From Bacillus carboniphilus (lineage in GTDB: Bacteria > Bacillota > Bacilli > Bacillales > JC228), in assembly GCF_039522365.1 (NCBI RefSeq), contig NZ_BAAADJ010000024.1:51435-115434 (forward strand): DNA of 64,000 bases, in the 5' to 3' direction. Within the stretch, counting starts at the first letter, position 1, and each line of letters begins with the position of its first letter. Below the pieces are notes generated by a model. It saw nothing but the letters and a program-made list of their open reading frames with translations, was not told where the DNA came from and made no database searches. Below are positions 37,197 to 45,904 of the stretch, one piece after another. The position numbers were made by a program, and so were the translations under genes.

Positions 37197-38645
37197 ATGA
37201 ATGTAGTGTTTGCGGCTTCAGAATGTGCACCTTTTATAAAAACAGGCGGTTTAGGTGATGTAATCGGTGCTCTACCCAAGGCTTTACAAAAAAAGAATGT
37301 TCAGGTTTCTGTTATTTTACCAAAGTATAATGACCTACCGTTTCAAATAAAAGATCAGCTTACTTTTTTGAAAGGTATAGAGGTTCCAGTGGGATGGAGA
37401 CGGCAGTTCTGTGGTATTGAGACACTGGAGCAGGGTGGAATTCATTACTATTTTTTGGATAATGAGTATTATTTTAAACGGCATGGCAGCTATGGATTCT
37501 TTGATGATGGGGAGCGGTTTGCCTTTTTTTCAAGGGCAGTACTTGAAGCCCTTCCTCACTTACATCATAAACCAGCTATCATTCATTGCCACGATTGGCA
37601 AACAGGGCCTATTCCCGTTTTATTAAAAGCTCATTATAGTAATCATCCATTTTATAAAGATCTGAAAACCATTTTTACGATTCATAATCTCCGATATCAA
37701 GGTGTTTTTCCTAAGCAGGTATTATGGGAGCTTCTTGATTTAAGTGAGCTCTACTTTCATATGGATGGATTGGAGTTTCATGGTCAAGTAAGTTATATGA
37801 AGGCGGGTCTAGCTTATTCTGATTGTATTACAACCGTTAGTCCTACCTATGCAAAAGAAATTCGTACCTCTTTCTATGGTGAAAATCTCGAAGGATTTCT
37901 AGAGAAAAAATCACCAAATCTATATGGAATTATTAACGGCATTGATTATTCAAGCTATGATCCATGTATAGATTCTGAGATTTTTACATCTTATCGAGAA
38001 CCAGCTGGAAAAATAGAAAATAAATTAAGATTACAGGAATCGCTTCGTTTACCCGTAAATAAGGATATTCCGATTATAGCTATGGTAACAAGGTTAGTGG
38101 ATCAAAAGGGTATTGATTTAGTTCTTCATGTTTTCGAGGAAATAGTAAGAATGAATGTCCAATTTATCCTAATAGGAACGGGTGAGGAACGTTATGAAAG
38201 AGCTTTTAAAGAGTTGGCTGAAAATCATCCAGAAAAGGTATCTGCTAACCTCTATTTTGATGAATCTTTAGCTAGAAAAATATATGCTGGGTCCGACATC
38301 TTTTTAATGCCTTCACAATTTGAGCCATGTGGGATTGGTCAGCTTATTGCTTTAAAATATGGCACCATACCTGTTGTAAGGGAAACGGGAGGCCTTAAAG
38401 ATACGGTTTTGCCTTATAATGAGTTTACCTGTTGCGGAAATGGCTTTAGTTTTACTCATTATAATGCCCATGACATGCTGTATACGATTGAAAGAGCACT
38501 ATGGTTTTACCGCTTCCAGCCTAATAAATGGAGGGATCTGGTACATAATGCTTTGAAATTGGACTATAGCTGGGAGTATTCTTCTAATGAGTATAAAGAT
38601 TTATACCGGCATATTTTACAAAATAAGGTAAAAGAGTTAATCTGA
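37197..38645 (+). CDS. glgA: Glycogen synthase (ADP-glucose type)
   Basis: 482 residues, GT5 family. N-terminal KTGGLGDVIGALPKAL (the ADP-glucose binding loop, Lys15), HCHDWQTG, and the C-terminal motif MPSQFEPCGIGQLIALKYG with the catalytic Glu. It extends alpha-1,4 chains. RBS CGGAGG, 12 bases after glgD. No glgP follows, unlike the B. subtilis glgBCDAP order. Confidence 0.95.
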   Translation: MNVVFAASECAPFIKTGGLGDVIGALPKALQKKNVQVSVILPKYNDLPFQIKDQLTFLKGIEVPVGWRRQFCGIETLEQGGIHYYFLDNEYYFKRHGSYGFFDDGERFAFFSRAVLEALPHLHHKPAIIHCHDWQTGPIPVLLKAHYSNHPFYKDLKTIFTIHNLRYQGVFPKQVLWELLDLSELYFHMDGLEFHGQVSYMKAGLAYSDCITTVSPTYAKEIRTSFYGENLEGFLEKKSPNLYGIINGIDYSSYDPCIDSEIFTSYREPAGKIENKLRLQESLRLPVNKDIPIIAMVTRLVDQKGIDLVLHVFEEIVRMNVQFILIGTGEERYERAFKELAENHPEKVSANLYFDESLARKIYAGSDIFLMPSQFEPCGIGQLIALKYGTIPVVRETGGLKDTVLPYNEFTCCGNGFSFTHYNAHDMLYTIERALWFYRFQPNKWRDLVHNALKLDYSWEYSSNEYKDLYRHILQNKVKELI

Positions 38646-38726
38646 TTTACAAAATTACGAAAAAATAGCCTATAATCCTTCGTAATGGCAATACTGTATG
38701 TATAATCCATTATGGAGTGATTATAT

Positions 38727-39554
38727 TTGAGTACAGGTCAAGGGTCTTATTTATTTCTAGTTATCAGTAGCCTTTTTTGTATCGTACTTGCACTTCTAAA
38801 AACAAGATCTCAGAGAATGGTTCTCTTATTTCTAGCAGTGGCAGGACTTATACTTTTTGTGGACTACATCATTTACGTTTTAGGAAAAGCATATCAATAT
38901 ATCCCTGATATAGTGCCCGGAAAGTATGATTCCCACGTGGGTGCGTTGTTTAATGCACTGATATTATCTTCAACGGCATGTTTATTTGCGGCCTATCAAG
39001 TTTGGTGGATTTGGAGCATCGCAATTGCTCTTATTTTTGCAGGAATTGAGCAGGTATTTCTAAAGATAGAAGTGTATAAGCAAAACTGGTGGAATACTGG
39101 CTTTACCTTTTTTAGCTTTATTTTTTATTTTCCAATCGTAAAAAGCTGGTGGAACACCCTGCACAGGTGGCATGGCCTAAAAACGCGAGTGATTACATTA
39201 GCACTAGCCCTGTATGCAATTCGAGTTCCATTAGGAGTTGTTCAGTATGGGGTTTTGGAAAGTAGAACATATGAAGTTCAATGGCTTGAAGCAATTGGGA
39301 AAGACGGGGCAGCCGTTCACTCATGGGTAATCATCCCAACATGTGTCCTATTGGCATTTCTCATTCTTTCTAATCTTAAAATATATTGGTCTTTCATGAC
39401 CGTTATTTTGTTCTTTTGTATAGACCTATTTTTGAAGAAAATAGGAATCATACATGTTAACCATTCTTGGGATGCCATATATTACATAAGCGCAGACACA
39501 ATAACCCTACTTGTGGGAATATATCTAGGTAAGCTTATAACAAATAGTCAATAA
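38727..39554 (+). CDS. CBO0543-like multi-pass membrane protein
   Basis: 275 residues, eight or so membrane helices, rich in Trp and Tyr (VWWIWSIAIALIFAGIEQVFLK, NHSWDAIYYISADTITLLVG). It resembles the two membrane proteins at 10.3-11.3 kb in composition and in the placing of the helix containing Glu (the first visible helix with GIEQ versus VGLEWS there). TTG start after GGAGTGA. Its function is unknown. It follows glgA by 80 bases but a separate promoter region is possible. Confidence 0.6.
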   Translation: MSTGQGSYLFLVISSLFCIVLALLKTRSQRMVLLFLAVAGLILFVDYIIYVLGKAYQYIPDIVPGKYDSHVGALFNALILSSTACLFAAYQVWWIWSIAIALIFAGIEQVFLKIEVYKQNWWNTGFTFFSFIFYFPIVKSWWNTLHRWHGLKTRVITLALALYAIRVPLGVVQYGVLESRTYEVQWLEAIGKDGAAVHSWVIIPTCVLLAFLILSNLKIYWSFMTVILFFCIDLFLKKIGIIHVNHSWDAIYYISADTITLLVGIYLGKLITNSQ

Positions 39555-39584
39555 AAAGGATACCGTTAAAACGGTATCCTTTCT
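39555..39584 (+). terminator. Intrinsic terminator
   Basis: AAAGGATACCGTT-AAA-ACGGTATCCTTTCTT directly after the membrane protein gene. Confidence 0.8.
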
Positions 39585-39691
39585 TCAATTAGTTGAAATT
39601 CAAGCACTAACGACTAGAAATATTAGGCAATAAATGGCATTCGTCCAATCCTTCGTTTTGTATGATGCATATACAAAAGTAACGAGGGAAA

Positions 39692-39895
39692 GTGGCTGAT
39701 TCAATGTGTAATAAGCATAGACACCACCGTTGTAAGAAACACCATAAGCATTGTTGCTGTAGATGTCATTGTGAGTGCTGTTGCAAATGCTGTTGTAAAT
39801 GTCACTCCGAATGCCATTGCAAATGCTGTTGTAAAAAGAAGAAACACTGTAAAAGAAAGTGCAAGCACCATCGTAAACATCACTGCTGTGACTAG
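39692..39895 (+). CDS. Cys/His/Lys-rich miniprotein, candidate metal-binding or spore-coat protein
   Basis: 67 residues, of which 23 are Cys, 14 His and 15 Lys. The core (residues about 20-47) is a run of CCC blocks separated by single R, H, E or K residues, and the C-terminus ends HHRKHHCCD. GTG start at 39692 with GAGGG five bases upstream. A CATATACA box at 39668-39675 resembles -10 boxes of sporulation sigma factors, but no clear -35 is seen. A hairpin (CCACAT/ATGTGG) lies at 39932-39954. Such composition fits metal binding or disulfide cross-linking, as in coat or crust proteins. No known family is recognised. Minus-strand ORFs across it are hydrophobic mirror frames. Confidence 0.6.
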   Translation: MADSMCNKHRHHRCKKHHKHCCCRCHCECCCKCCCKCHSECHCKCCCKKKKHCKRKCKHHRKHHCCD

Positions 39896-40021
39896 CGATA
39901 GGTAATAATCTAAAAATGACCCTATAGGTACCCACATATTTTTCAAAATGTGGACAAACACACTCTCTAATGATCTTTACTTTCCATATCTTATTAAAAA
40001 GATAGATTGGAGGGTGGAATT

Positions 40022-41362
40022 GTGTTTGGTTATTCTATGGTGCAAACGGTTCGAATGAATGCTCATAAACTAGATCGCCCATTAAGGGACAAGGTATTAA
40101 ATATGTATAAACCTTTTAAAATGACACCGTGTTTTCTGCATAAAATGTTCGAAGGTTTCTTAAAAAAGACGAAAAAATTACCGGTAATAATAGAGTTTGA
40201 AAAAGAGAACTACCAAATAGGATGTCATGAGGTTCATCAAGTACTTGATTCTAGTTCTAGATGTAAAGTCAAAAAAGAATTCTCAACTGTACCTTGTTGT
40301 AGTGCAGTAGTAACACCTGCTGGCCTAGATGAAATTTTAAATAACTGTAAATCGGTTAAAAAGATCTACCTAAATCGAGAGGTAAAAGCATTACTAGATA
40401 CAGCTGTTGGGTCTGCGAATGCCAGAAGTATTGTAAGAAATAACACAACTCTGACTGGAAAAAATGTAACGGTAGCTGTCATTGATACAGGAGTTTACCC
40501 ACATTTGGATCTCTCTGGGAGAATTATTGACTTTGTTGACCTAGTGAATCAAAGGCAAGAAATTTATGATGATAATGGACACGGGACACATTGTGCAGGC
40601 GATATAGCTGGGAATGGTGCAGCCTCTTCTGGTAGATATGTTGGTCCAGCTCCAGAAGCTAATATTGTGGGTGTAAAGGTTTTAGATAAAATGGGATCTG
40701 GTTCGTTGGATACAGTCATGCAGGGTGTAGAATGGTGTATCCAACAAAATGAGAGCAACCCCAATTATAAGATTGATATTATAAGTATGTCTCTTGGAAG
40801 CACTGCCCAACGTATGGCAGGTGAGGATAGTGACCCAATGGTTCAAATGGTAGAAGAAGCATGGGCCAGGGGGATTGTTGTATGTGTGGCTGCCGGTAAC
40901 GAAGGCCCTGAACCTGAAACAATTGCAAGTCCAGGTATCAGTAATAAAGTGATTACTGTAGGTGCTTACGATGATCGTGAAACAGAGGCGAGAAGTGATG
41001 ATGATGTGGCCAGCTTTTCAAGCCGTGGCCCTACAGTCTATGGGGTAGCAAAACCAGATTTATTAGCGCCTGGTGTAAATATTGTGTCATTACGTTCACC
41101 TGATTCATTTATTGATAAACTTCAAAAGAGTAGCCGGGTGGATACGGAGTATTTTTCTATGTCAGGCACTTCAATGGCAACGCCAATTTGTGCTGGGATT
41201 GTTGCTTTGATGCTTGAGTATAACCCTAATTATTCACCTGATGATATTAAAACACTATTAAAACAAGGGGTAGTTTTACCACCTAGCCTACAGGAGCTTG
41301 ATCCTAATGTTTATGGAGCAGGTTTCATAAACGCAGATAATTCTATACCTGTAAGACCTTAA
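40022..41362 (+). CDS. aprX: Subtilisin-like serine protease, AprX type
   Basis: 446 residues, family S8. The catalytic triad is visible: Asp155 in VAVIDTGVYPHLD, His187 in DDNGHGTHCAGD, and Ser in MSGTSMATPICAG. There is no signal peptide; the roughly 145-residue N-terminal extension (FGYSMVQTVRMNAHKLDRP) matches B. subtilis AprX, an intracellular alkaline protease made late in growth. TTG at 40007 is in frame, but GGAGGG at 40009-40014 fits GTG 40022, giving the FGYSMVQ start. Two Cys pairs in the extension (PCCSA) are unusual. Confidence 0.9.
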   Translation: MFGYSMVQTVRMNAHKLDRPLRDKVLNMYKPFKMTPCFLHKMFEGFLKKTKKLPVIIEFEKENYQIGCHEVHQVLDSSSRCKVKKEFSTVPCCSAVVTPAGLDEILNNCKSVKKIYLNREVKALLDTAVGSANARSIVRNNTTLTGKNVTVAVIDTGVYPHLDLSGRIIDFVDLVNQRQEIYDDNGHGTHCAGDIAGNGAASSGRYVGPAPEANIVGVKVLDKMGSGSLDTVMQGVEWCIQQNESNPNYKIDIISMSLGSTAQRMAGEDSDPMVQMVEEAWARGIVVCVAAGNEGPEPETIASPGISNKVITVGAYDDRETEARSDDDVASFSSRGPTVYGVAKPDLLAPGVNIVSLRSPDSFIDKLQKSSRVDTEYFSMSGTSMATPICAGIVALMLEYNPNYSPDDIKTLLKQGVVLPPSLQELDPNVYGAGFINADNSIPVRP

Positions 41363-41375
41363 TAATTTGTAATCA

Positions 41376-41412
41376 AGAAGCCCTGTTGACTATCAAACAG
41401 GGCTTCTATTAT
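41376..41412 (+). terminator. Intrinsic terminator
   Basis: AGAAGCCCTGTT pairs with AACAGGGCTTCT after aprX. Confidence 0.85.
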
Positions 41413-41515
41413 ATTTATAGACCTATAAAAATTTAATTTTTCCCAACATTTAAGAAAATACTAAAAATTGATAGAATAGAAGTATGTGAATACTTATGGA
41501 AAAGAGGAGATCCTT

Positions 41516-42550
41516 ATGCAAAAAGCTATTTCTGTTTTGAGAGGACCATATATGGAAAGTACGCACGACATTCATGTTGCGGTTGTGAACACGAAGGGAG
41601 AGCTATTATATTCATACGGTGACCCAAACCGATTAACCTTTCCTCGTTCTTCTATGAAACCGTTTCAGGCAGTGCCAGTCATTGAAACAGGTGCGGCAGA
41701 TGCTTATCAATATAGTGATGCTGAACTATCGCTTATATGTGCATCACATAGTGGTGAAGGAATTCACCGGAGTAGTGTAATGGATATTCTAGGAAGAGTT
41801 CAGCTAGAAGAAGAAGCTTTGCAGTGTGGGACTCATATTCCAAGAGATATAGATAGCTATAACGAACTAATTCGTAATGGAGGAGAGTTGACACCAGTGT
41901 TTAGCAACTGTTCTGGTAAGCATTCTGGCATGCTAACTACAGTTGTACATATGGGTGAAGATGTTCATACGTATAGAGAAGTAGAACATCCTCATCAACA
42001 GCGAATTTTGCAGGCAATTGAGGATGTGTGTAGCTTCCCTAAGGAAAAAATTGAAATGAGTGTAGACGGCTGTGGTGTACCAGTCCATCGATTACCACTC
42101 TTTCATACTGCACTAGGCTTTGCAAGATTAGCAGACTCTTCCTCACTAGAAAATAAAACCCGTGCACACACACTGGAAAGAGTTCGAAGAGCCATGACAT
42201 CATTTCCAGAGATGGTTGGTGGAACAGACCGGTTTGATACGGACCTTATGCGTGTGTTCAATGGTAGAATCGTAGCCAAAGCAGGTGCGGAGGCTGTCCA
42301 GTGCCTGGGAGATGCTGAGACAGGAATTGGAATCGCGATAAAAGTGGAAGATGGGGGTCCAAGAGCAACTAGTGTAGCAACAATGGAAGTGTTAAAACAG
42401 CTTGGAATCGGGGAAGAACACCATTTTGCACAGCTTGAACAATATGTAAATGCACCGGTGTTGAATGCTAGAAAAGATACCATAGGGGTTATTAAAGCTC
42501 ACTTTCAATTAGTGAAGCATGAGATTGGATTTAATGTAGTACCAAACTAA
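41516..42550 (+). CDS. Asparaginase, Rhizobium-type (AnsA_II family)
   Basis: 344 residues. This is the thermolabile Rhizobium etli-type L-asparaginase fold, with PRSSMKPFQA, CASHSGE, NCSGKHSGML and DGCGVPV, where the SxxK motif (SSMK) provides the catalytic residues of the class-A beta-lactamase-like fold. It releases ammonia from asparagine. GTG at 41486 is in frame, but GAGGAG at 41504-41509 selects ATG 41516. Closely followed by the M50 protease gene. Confidence 0.85.
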   Translation: MQKAISVLRGPYMESTHDIHVAVVNTKGELLYSYGDPNRLTFPRSSMKPFQAVPVIETGAADAYQYSDAELSLICASHSGEGIHRSSVMDILGRVQLEEEALQCGTHIPRDIDSYNELIRNGGELTPVFSNCSGKHSGMLTTVVHMGEDVHTYREVEHPHQQRILQAIEDVCSFPKEKIEMSVDGCGVPVHRLPLFHTALGFARLADSSSLENKTRAHTLERVRRAMTSFPEMVGGTDRFDTDLMRVFNGRIVAKAGAEAVQCLGDAETGIGIAIKVEDGGPRATSVATMEVLKQLGIGEEHHFAQLEQYVNAPVLNARKDTIGVIKAHFQLVKHEIGFNVVPN

Positions 42551-42576
42551 TTGGAATATGAAGGAGGTGGCAAATC

Positions 42577-43245
42577 ATTAGGGCATTTTTTCAAAAGTTT
42601 AGTGGTACCTTTATCATTTACATTGTGGTTGCCGCCATCTTGACTAATATCCCCATTGTCGGGAATTACGTAAGTATGATCAATACCGTTATTCATGAAT
42701 CGGGTCACGCTTTGATGGCATTATTAGGTGGAGACATCCATGAAATCTCCTTATTTGTAAATACAGAAGGCGTAACCTATACGAGTCATTCATCTTGGTT
42801 CGGAGGCTTTTTTACAAGTTTAGCGGGCTACATTTTTTCCTCAGCAATGGCTTTCTTAGGCTTTTGGCTTCTGGCTAAGGGAAAAAACAAAGTGTATATA
42901 GGAATATTATTGGGCTTTATTGGCTTGAATTTGATTTTCTGGGTTCGTAATTTTTATGGGATCTTTTGGTTAATCACATTTGGCATCAGCTTTATCCTTT
43001 TATTGATTAAGTCTAAAAAAGTGGTTGTGGAAACAGTCATCCTATCGTTAGCTTCCATCATTTTAGTGGAATCTGTCACATCTGCCTTTGACATCATGGC
43101 CTTAAGTTTTATGCATCCTCAAGCAGCTGGTGATGCTACAAATTTAGCTAAGTCAACCGTCATAATCCCTGTTCAAGTTTGGGGTGTGTTTTTCTTTGTA
43201 CAATCCATTTGGTGGGGTGTCTTGAGTTATAGAATGGGATTATAA
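42577..43245 (+). CDS. M50-family membrane metalloprotease, apparent ATT start
   Basis: 222 residues if started at ATT 42577. The zinc motif HESGHAL (His40, Glu41, His44) follows the first helix, and there are about six membrane helices; the second Asp/Asn-bearing zinc motif is not obvious. An ideal AAGGAGGTGG (42561-42570) lies 9 bases upstream of an in-frame ATT. The frame has a TGA at 42559-42561 and no ATG, GTG or TTG until GTG 42625, which would cut off the first half of helix 1 and has no ribosome site. An ATT start is thus the best reading. The gene follows the asparaginase by 26 bases. The substrate is unknown. Confidence 0.7.
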   Translation: MRAFFQKFSGTFIIYIVVAAILTNIPIVGNYVSMINTVIHESGHALMALLGGDIHEISLFVNTEGVTYTSHSSWFGGFFTSLAGYIFSSAMAFLGFWLLAKGKNKVYIGILLGFIGLNLIFWVRNFYGIFWLITFGISFILLLIKSKKVVVETVILSLASIILVESVTSAFDIMALSFMHPQAAGDATNLAKSTVIIPVQVWGVFFFVQSIWWGVLSYRMGL

Positions 43246-43254
43246 AAAATTTAG

Positions 43255-43304
43255 AAAAAACGGTGTGTTCGAATGAGAAAACCATTCGAACACACCGTTT
43301 TTTA
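43255..43304. terminator. Strong bidirectional intrinsic terminator
   Basis: AAAAAACGGTGTGTTCGAATG pairs over 20 bp with CATTCGAACACACCGTTTTTT between convergent genes. Confidence 0.92.
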
Positions 43305-43306
43305 GT

Positions 43307-43597
43307 TTAATCTTTCTCTTCCTCTTTACGCCAAGGCCAATTTCCGCCATGGCCCCATTGTCCGTGCCCATGACCCCAATGTCCGTGTCCGTGTCCCCAA
43401 TGACCATGATGCCCATGATGTCCATGACCCCAATGTCCATGGTGTCCATGATGTCCATGACCCCAATGTCCATGGTGTCCATGGTGTCCATGATGTCCAT
43501 GCCAACTGCCACCTTGTCCGCCCCAAGGCCAATTTCCGCCATGGCCCCATTGTCCAGGCCAGTTACCTAGTTGTCGATTATTATCTGAACTCATCAT
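43307..43597 (-). CDS. His/Gly-rich repeat protein, candidate spore-surface or metal-binding protein
   Basis: 96 residues. A short start (MMSSDNNRQLGNWPG) is followed by two flanking NWPWG/NWPWR motifs around a core of near-perfect GHHGHHGHWGHG repeats, so that most of residues 30-85 are Gly and His with Trp at regular steps. The tail is acidic/basic (RKEEEKD). The frame is open to 43645, but GAGG just upstream selects the ATG pair at 43597/43594. Repeats are also near-identical in DNA, suggesting recent expansion. No known family; comparable His-rich proteins occur in spore coats and metal buffering. Confidence 0.6.
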   Translation of the reverse strand: MMSSDNNRQLGNWPGQWGHGGNWPWGGQGGSWHGHHGHHGHHGHWGHGHHGHHGHWGHGHHGHHGHWGHGHGHWGHGHGQWGHGGNWPWRKEEEKD

Positions 43598-43720
43598 AAC
43601 GCCTCTCTTCTTAAGATTTGTTCCCACTACTAGGGTATGTCCCATAGGGCTTGTATGTATGGGTCTTAATCCTATGAATACGGCCTATTTCTTGTTTTCC
43701 AACTCACCCTTCATTTTCAA

Positions 43721-43738
43721 ATATGACAATTGTCATAT
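43721..43738. promoter_or_regulatory. Perfect 18-bp palindrome, candidate operator
   Basis: ATATGACAATTGTCATAT lies in the divergent region between the His/Gly-rich gene and the ABC operon, about 90 bases before the operon's first ATG. Its symmetry and TGACA half-sites suit a dimeric NarL/LuxR-type regulator such as the one encoded at the end of the operon. Confidence 0.45.
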
Positions 43739-43827
43739 CAACTTATTCTTTATATCACTACGAAGAAAGGTATTTTTTAAGTACGATGAATTTAGAAAAT
43801 GAACGTAGCTAATGAGGAGGAGTCGTA

Positions 43828-44760
43828 ATGTTAGTTGAGGTTAAAAATGTCATAAAAAGATATGGGGATTTCCTTGCTCTTGACCATATGAATTTCTCAA
43901 TTAGAGAAGGAGAAATCTTTGGGTTGCTTGGTCCTAATGGAGCGGGTAAAACCACAACAATCAGTATTCTTTCTGGACTTACTAAGTTTGATGATGGAGA
44001 AGTTAGTTTTCTTGGCAAGGATATTTCACGTCATGAAAATGAAGTCAAAAGAGAGTTAGGAATTGTTCCACAAGAGATTGCCCTCTTTGAAGATCTAACC
44101 GCGTATGAAAATCTTCACTATTTTGGGCGATTGTACGGATTAAAAGGGAGCCTACTAAAGGAAAGAATTGAAGAGGCCCTTCGGTTTACAGGACTAGTAG
44201 ATAGGAGAACAGAGCGTCCCAAAGGTTTTTCAGGGGGAATGAAGAGAAGACTTAATATTGCGTGTGCCATCCTACATCATCCCAAACTCATTATTATGGA
44301 TGAACCAACTGTAGGTATTGATCCGCAATCTCGAAATCATATTCTGCAATCGATTAAGGAATTAAACCGAATGGGATCATCCATTATTTATACGTCTCAT
44401 TACATGGAAGAAGTAGAGGAGATTTGTTCTAGAATTGCTATTGTGGACCATGGGCGAGTGATTGCTCAGGGTACAAAGGAAGAGTTGACTTCTCTAGTAT
44501 CTTCGGAAGAGAAACTGGTAGTTGATCTATCATCGGTTAACTACACAGTTGTTGAGAAAATAAAAGAGTTTCACAGTGTTTTAGAATGCGTAGTAAACGG
44601 TAATCAGTTGGTTGTAATCGGGAAAAAGGGGGAACAAAATGTCAATCGGCTGATTCATACGATAACGGAGTCAGGGTTAGAAATTCTATCCCTCTCCATA
44701 GAAAAACCTAGCTTGGAATCTGTATTTTTAACAATAACTGGAAGATCACTTCGAGATTGA
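43828..44760 (+). CDS. ABC-2 exporter ATPase, LnrL-like
   Basis: 310 residues. Walker A GPNGAGKTT, Q-loop VPQEIALFEDLT, signature FSGGMKRRLNIACAI, Walker B LIIMDEPTVGID and TSHYMEEVEEIC, followed by the DUF4162-type C-terminal tail. Length and the pairing with two permeases and a NarL-type two-component system match LnrL of the B. subtilis linearmycin resistance system. RBS GAGGAGG. First gene of a five-gene unit. Confidence 0.85.
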   Translation: MLVEVKNVIKRYGDFLALDHMNFSIREGEIFGLLGPNGAGKTTTISILSGLTKFDDGEVSFLGKDISRHENEVKRELGIVPQEIALFEDLTAYENLHYFGRLYGLKGSLLKERIEEALRFTGLVDRRTERPKGFSGGMKRRLNIACAILHHPKLIIMDEPTVGIDPQSRNHILQSIKELNRMGSSIIYTSHYMEEVEEICSRIAIVDHGRVIAQGTKEELTSLVSSEEKLVVDLSSVNYTVVEKIKEFHSVLECVVNGNQLVVIGKKGEQNVNRLIHTITESGLEILSLSIEKPSLESVFLTITGRSLRD

Positions 44761-44782
44761 TGGGAAAGAGGTGGAAAAACAA

Positions 44783-45904
44783 ATGCAAACGATAACCATT
44801 GCCTACTATACCTTTTTGCGGAATATAAGAGATACGAAAGGGCTGCTAGCTTGTACTTTACTTCCTATCGTGCTGATGCTCATTTTGGGAAATGCTCTGA
44901 ATAGCGAGTTTACGCCGAAAACGTTAGAAAAGTTAAAGGTGGGGGTGTACCTTGAAGAAGAGAATGGTATGGTTCAATCAACCCTTTATCAATTTTTTCA
45001 ATCAGAAGAACTGTCTTCCCTTACCCAATGGGAGGAGGTAGCCAGTCTTGAGGAAGGAATTGAAATGGTTAAGTCTAATCAATTGGAAGGCCTTATCTCC
45101 TACCCCATGGACAAACATTATGATTTGGAAAATGGAAGTCAGGGGAGCATTCAATACTATACCCGAACCAAAGATACCTTTTTCGAGCCATTTTTAGAAA
45201 GCTACATTCGTACCTTTAACCTCAATGTGGCGTTATTAAACTTAAACAAGGAACGATTTGTACCTAATGATGAAAATGCAAACATAGAAGAAGTAAAAGT
45301 CATAACTGAGGGGAAAATTCCAAGAGGGATTGACTATTATTCTATTGTTACTCTATTTCAAGCTCTGTTGCTAAGCGGTTTATTTGGGATTTTTGCAGTA
45401 ACAAAAGATTCAGGGAATCATACAAATGTAAGATTTTTGACTGCACCTATTCGAAATCACCAAATTATTCTTGGAAAACTAATTGGAAGTACTCTCACTC
45501 TTTACAGCATAACGGTATTTATTTTCCTTGTGAGTAAGTTTGCCTTTGGCGCAAACTGGGATGGAAATATCATATTGATTTTAACTGTTCTCTTCCTATT
45601 TTCGATTACTGCCACTTCCTTTGGAATGCTACTAGCTTATTTATGTAAAAGTACCATGATGGCAGCATTAACCTTGTTCATTGTTTCTACCATATTTACG
45701 TTATTAGCAGGTGGATTTTCCCCGTTGGAAGGGAAGGCTTTTGATGTACTAGGTAAAATTTCACCTAGTTCATATAGCCAGGAAGTATTATTTACGAATA
45801 TTTACGAGGGGACGATCGATACCCCTTCGTTAGTTGGTGTTCTGGTATACACAACTATTTTGGTGACCTTCACATTTGTACTTGGAAGGAGGAGAGTCGT
45901 ATGA
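44783..45904 (+). CDS. ABC-2 exporter permease, LnrM-like
   Basis: About 373 residues: one N-terminal helix, a large extracytoplasmic loop (about 45-175) and five C-terminal helices, ending in SPLEGKAFDVLGKISPSSY. This is the ABC2_membrane_3 layout. GTG 44771 is in frame, but GAGGTGG at 44767-44773 points to ATG 44783. It overlaps the next gene by 4 bases. Confidence 0.8.
   Translation: MQTITIAYYTFLRNIRDTKGLLACTLLPIVLMLILGNALNSEFTPKTLEKLKVGVYLEEENGMVQSTLYQFFQSEELSSLTQWEEVASLEEGIEMVKSNQLEGLISYPMDKHYDLENGSQGSIQYYTRTKDTFFEPFLESYIRTFNLNVALLNLNKERFVPNDENANIEEVKVITEGKIPRGIDYYSIVTLFQALLLSGLFGIFAVTKDSGNHTNVRFLTAPIRNHQIILGKLIGSTLTLYSITVFIFLVSKFAFGANWDGNIILILTVLFLFSITATSFGMLLAYLCKSTMMAALTLFIVSTIFTLLAGGFSPLEGKAFDVLGKISPSSYSQEVLFTNIYEGTIDTPSLVGVLVYTTILVTFTFVLGRRRVV

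Noticed and set aside
39600..39961. Hydrophobic minus-strand ORFs opposite the Cys-rich gene
   Set aside because: Antisense of TGT/TGC-rich codons yields Thr/Ala/Val runs; no ribosome site. The plus frame has one.
43240..43570. ORFs of MD(I/T)-repeat, WTPWTL-repeat and plus-strand SMTPMS-repeat type
   Set aside because: Alternative frames of the His/Gly repeat; only the GHHGHHGHWGHG frame has a proper RBS and ends next to the terminator.
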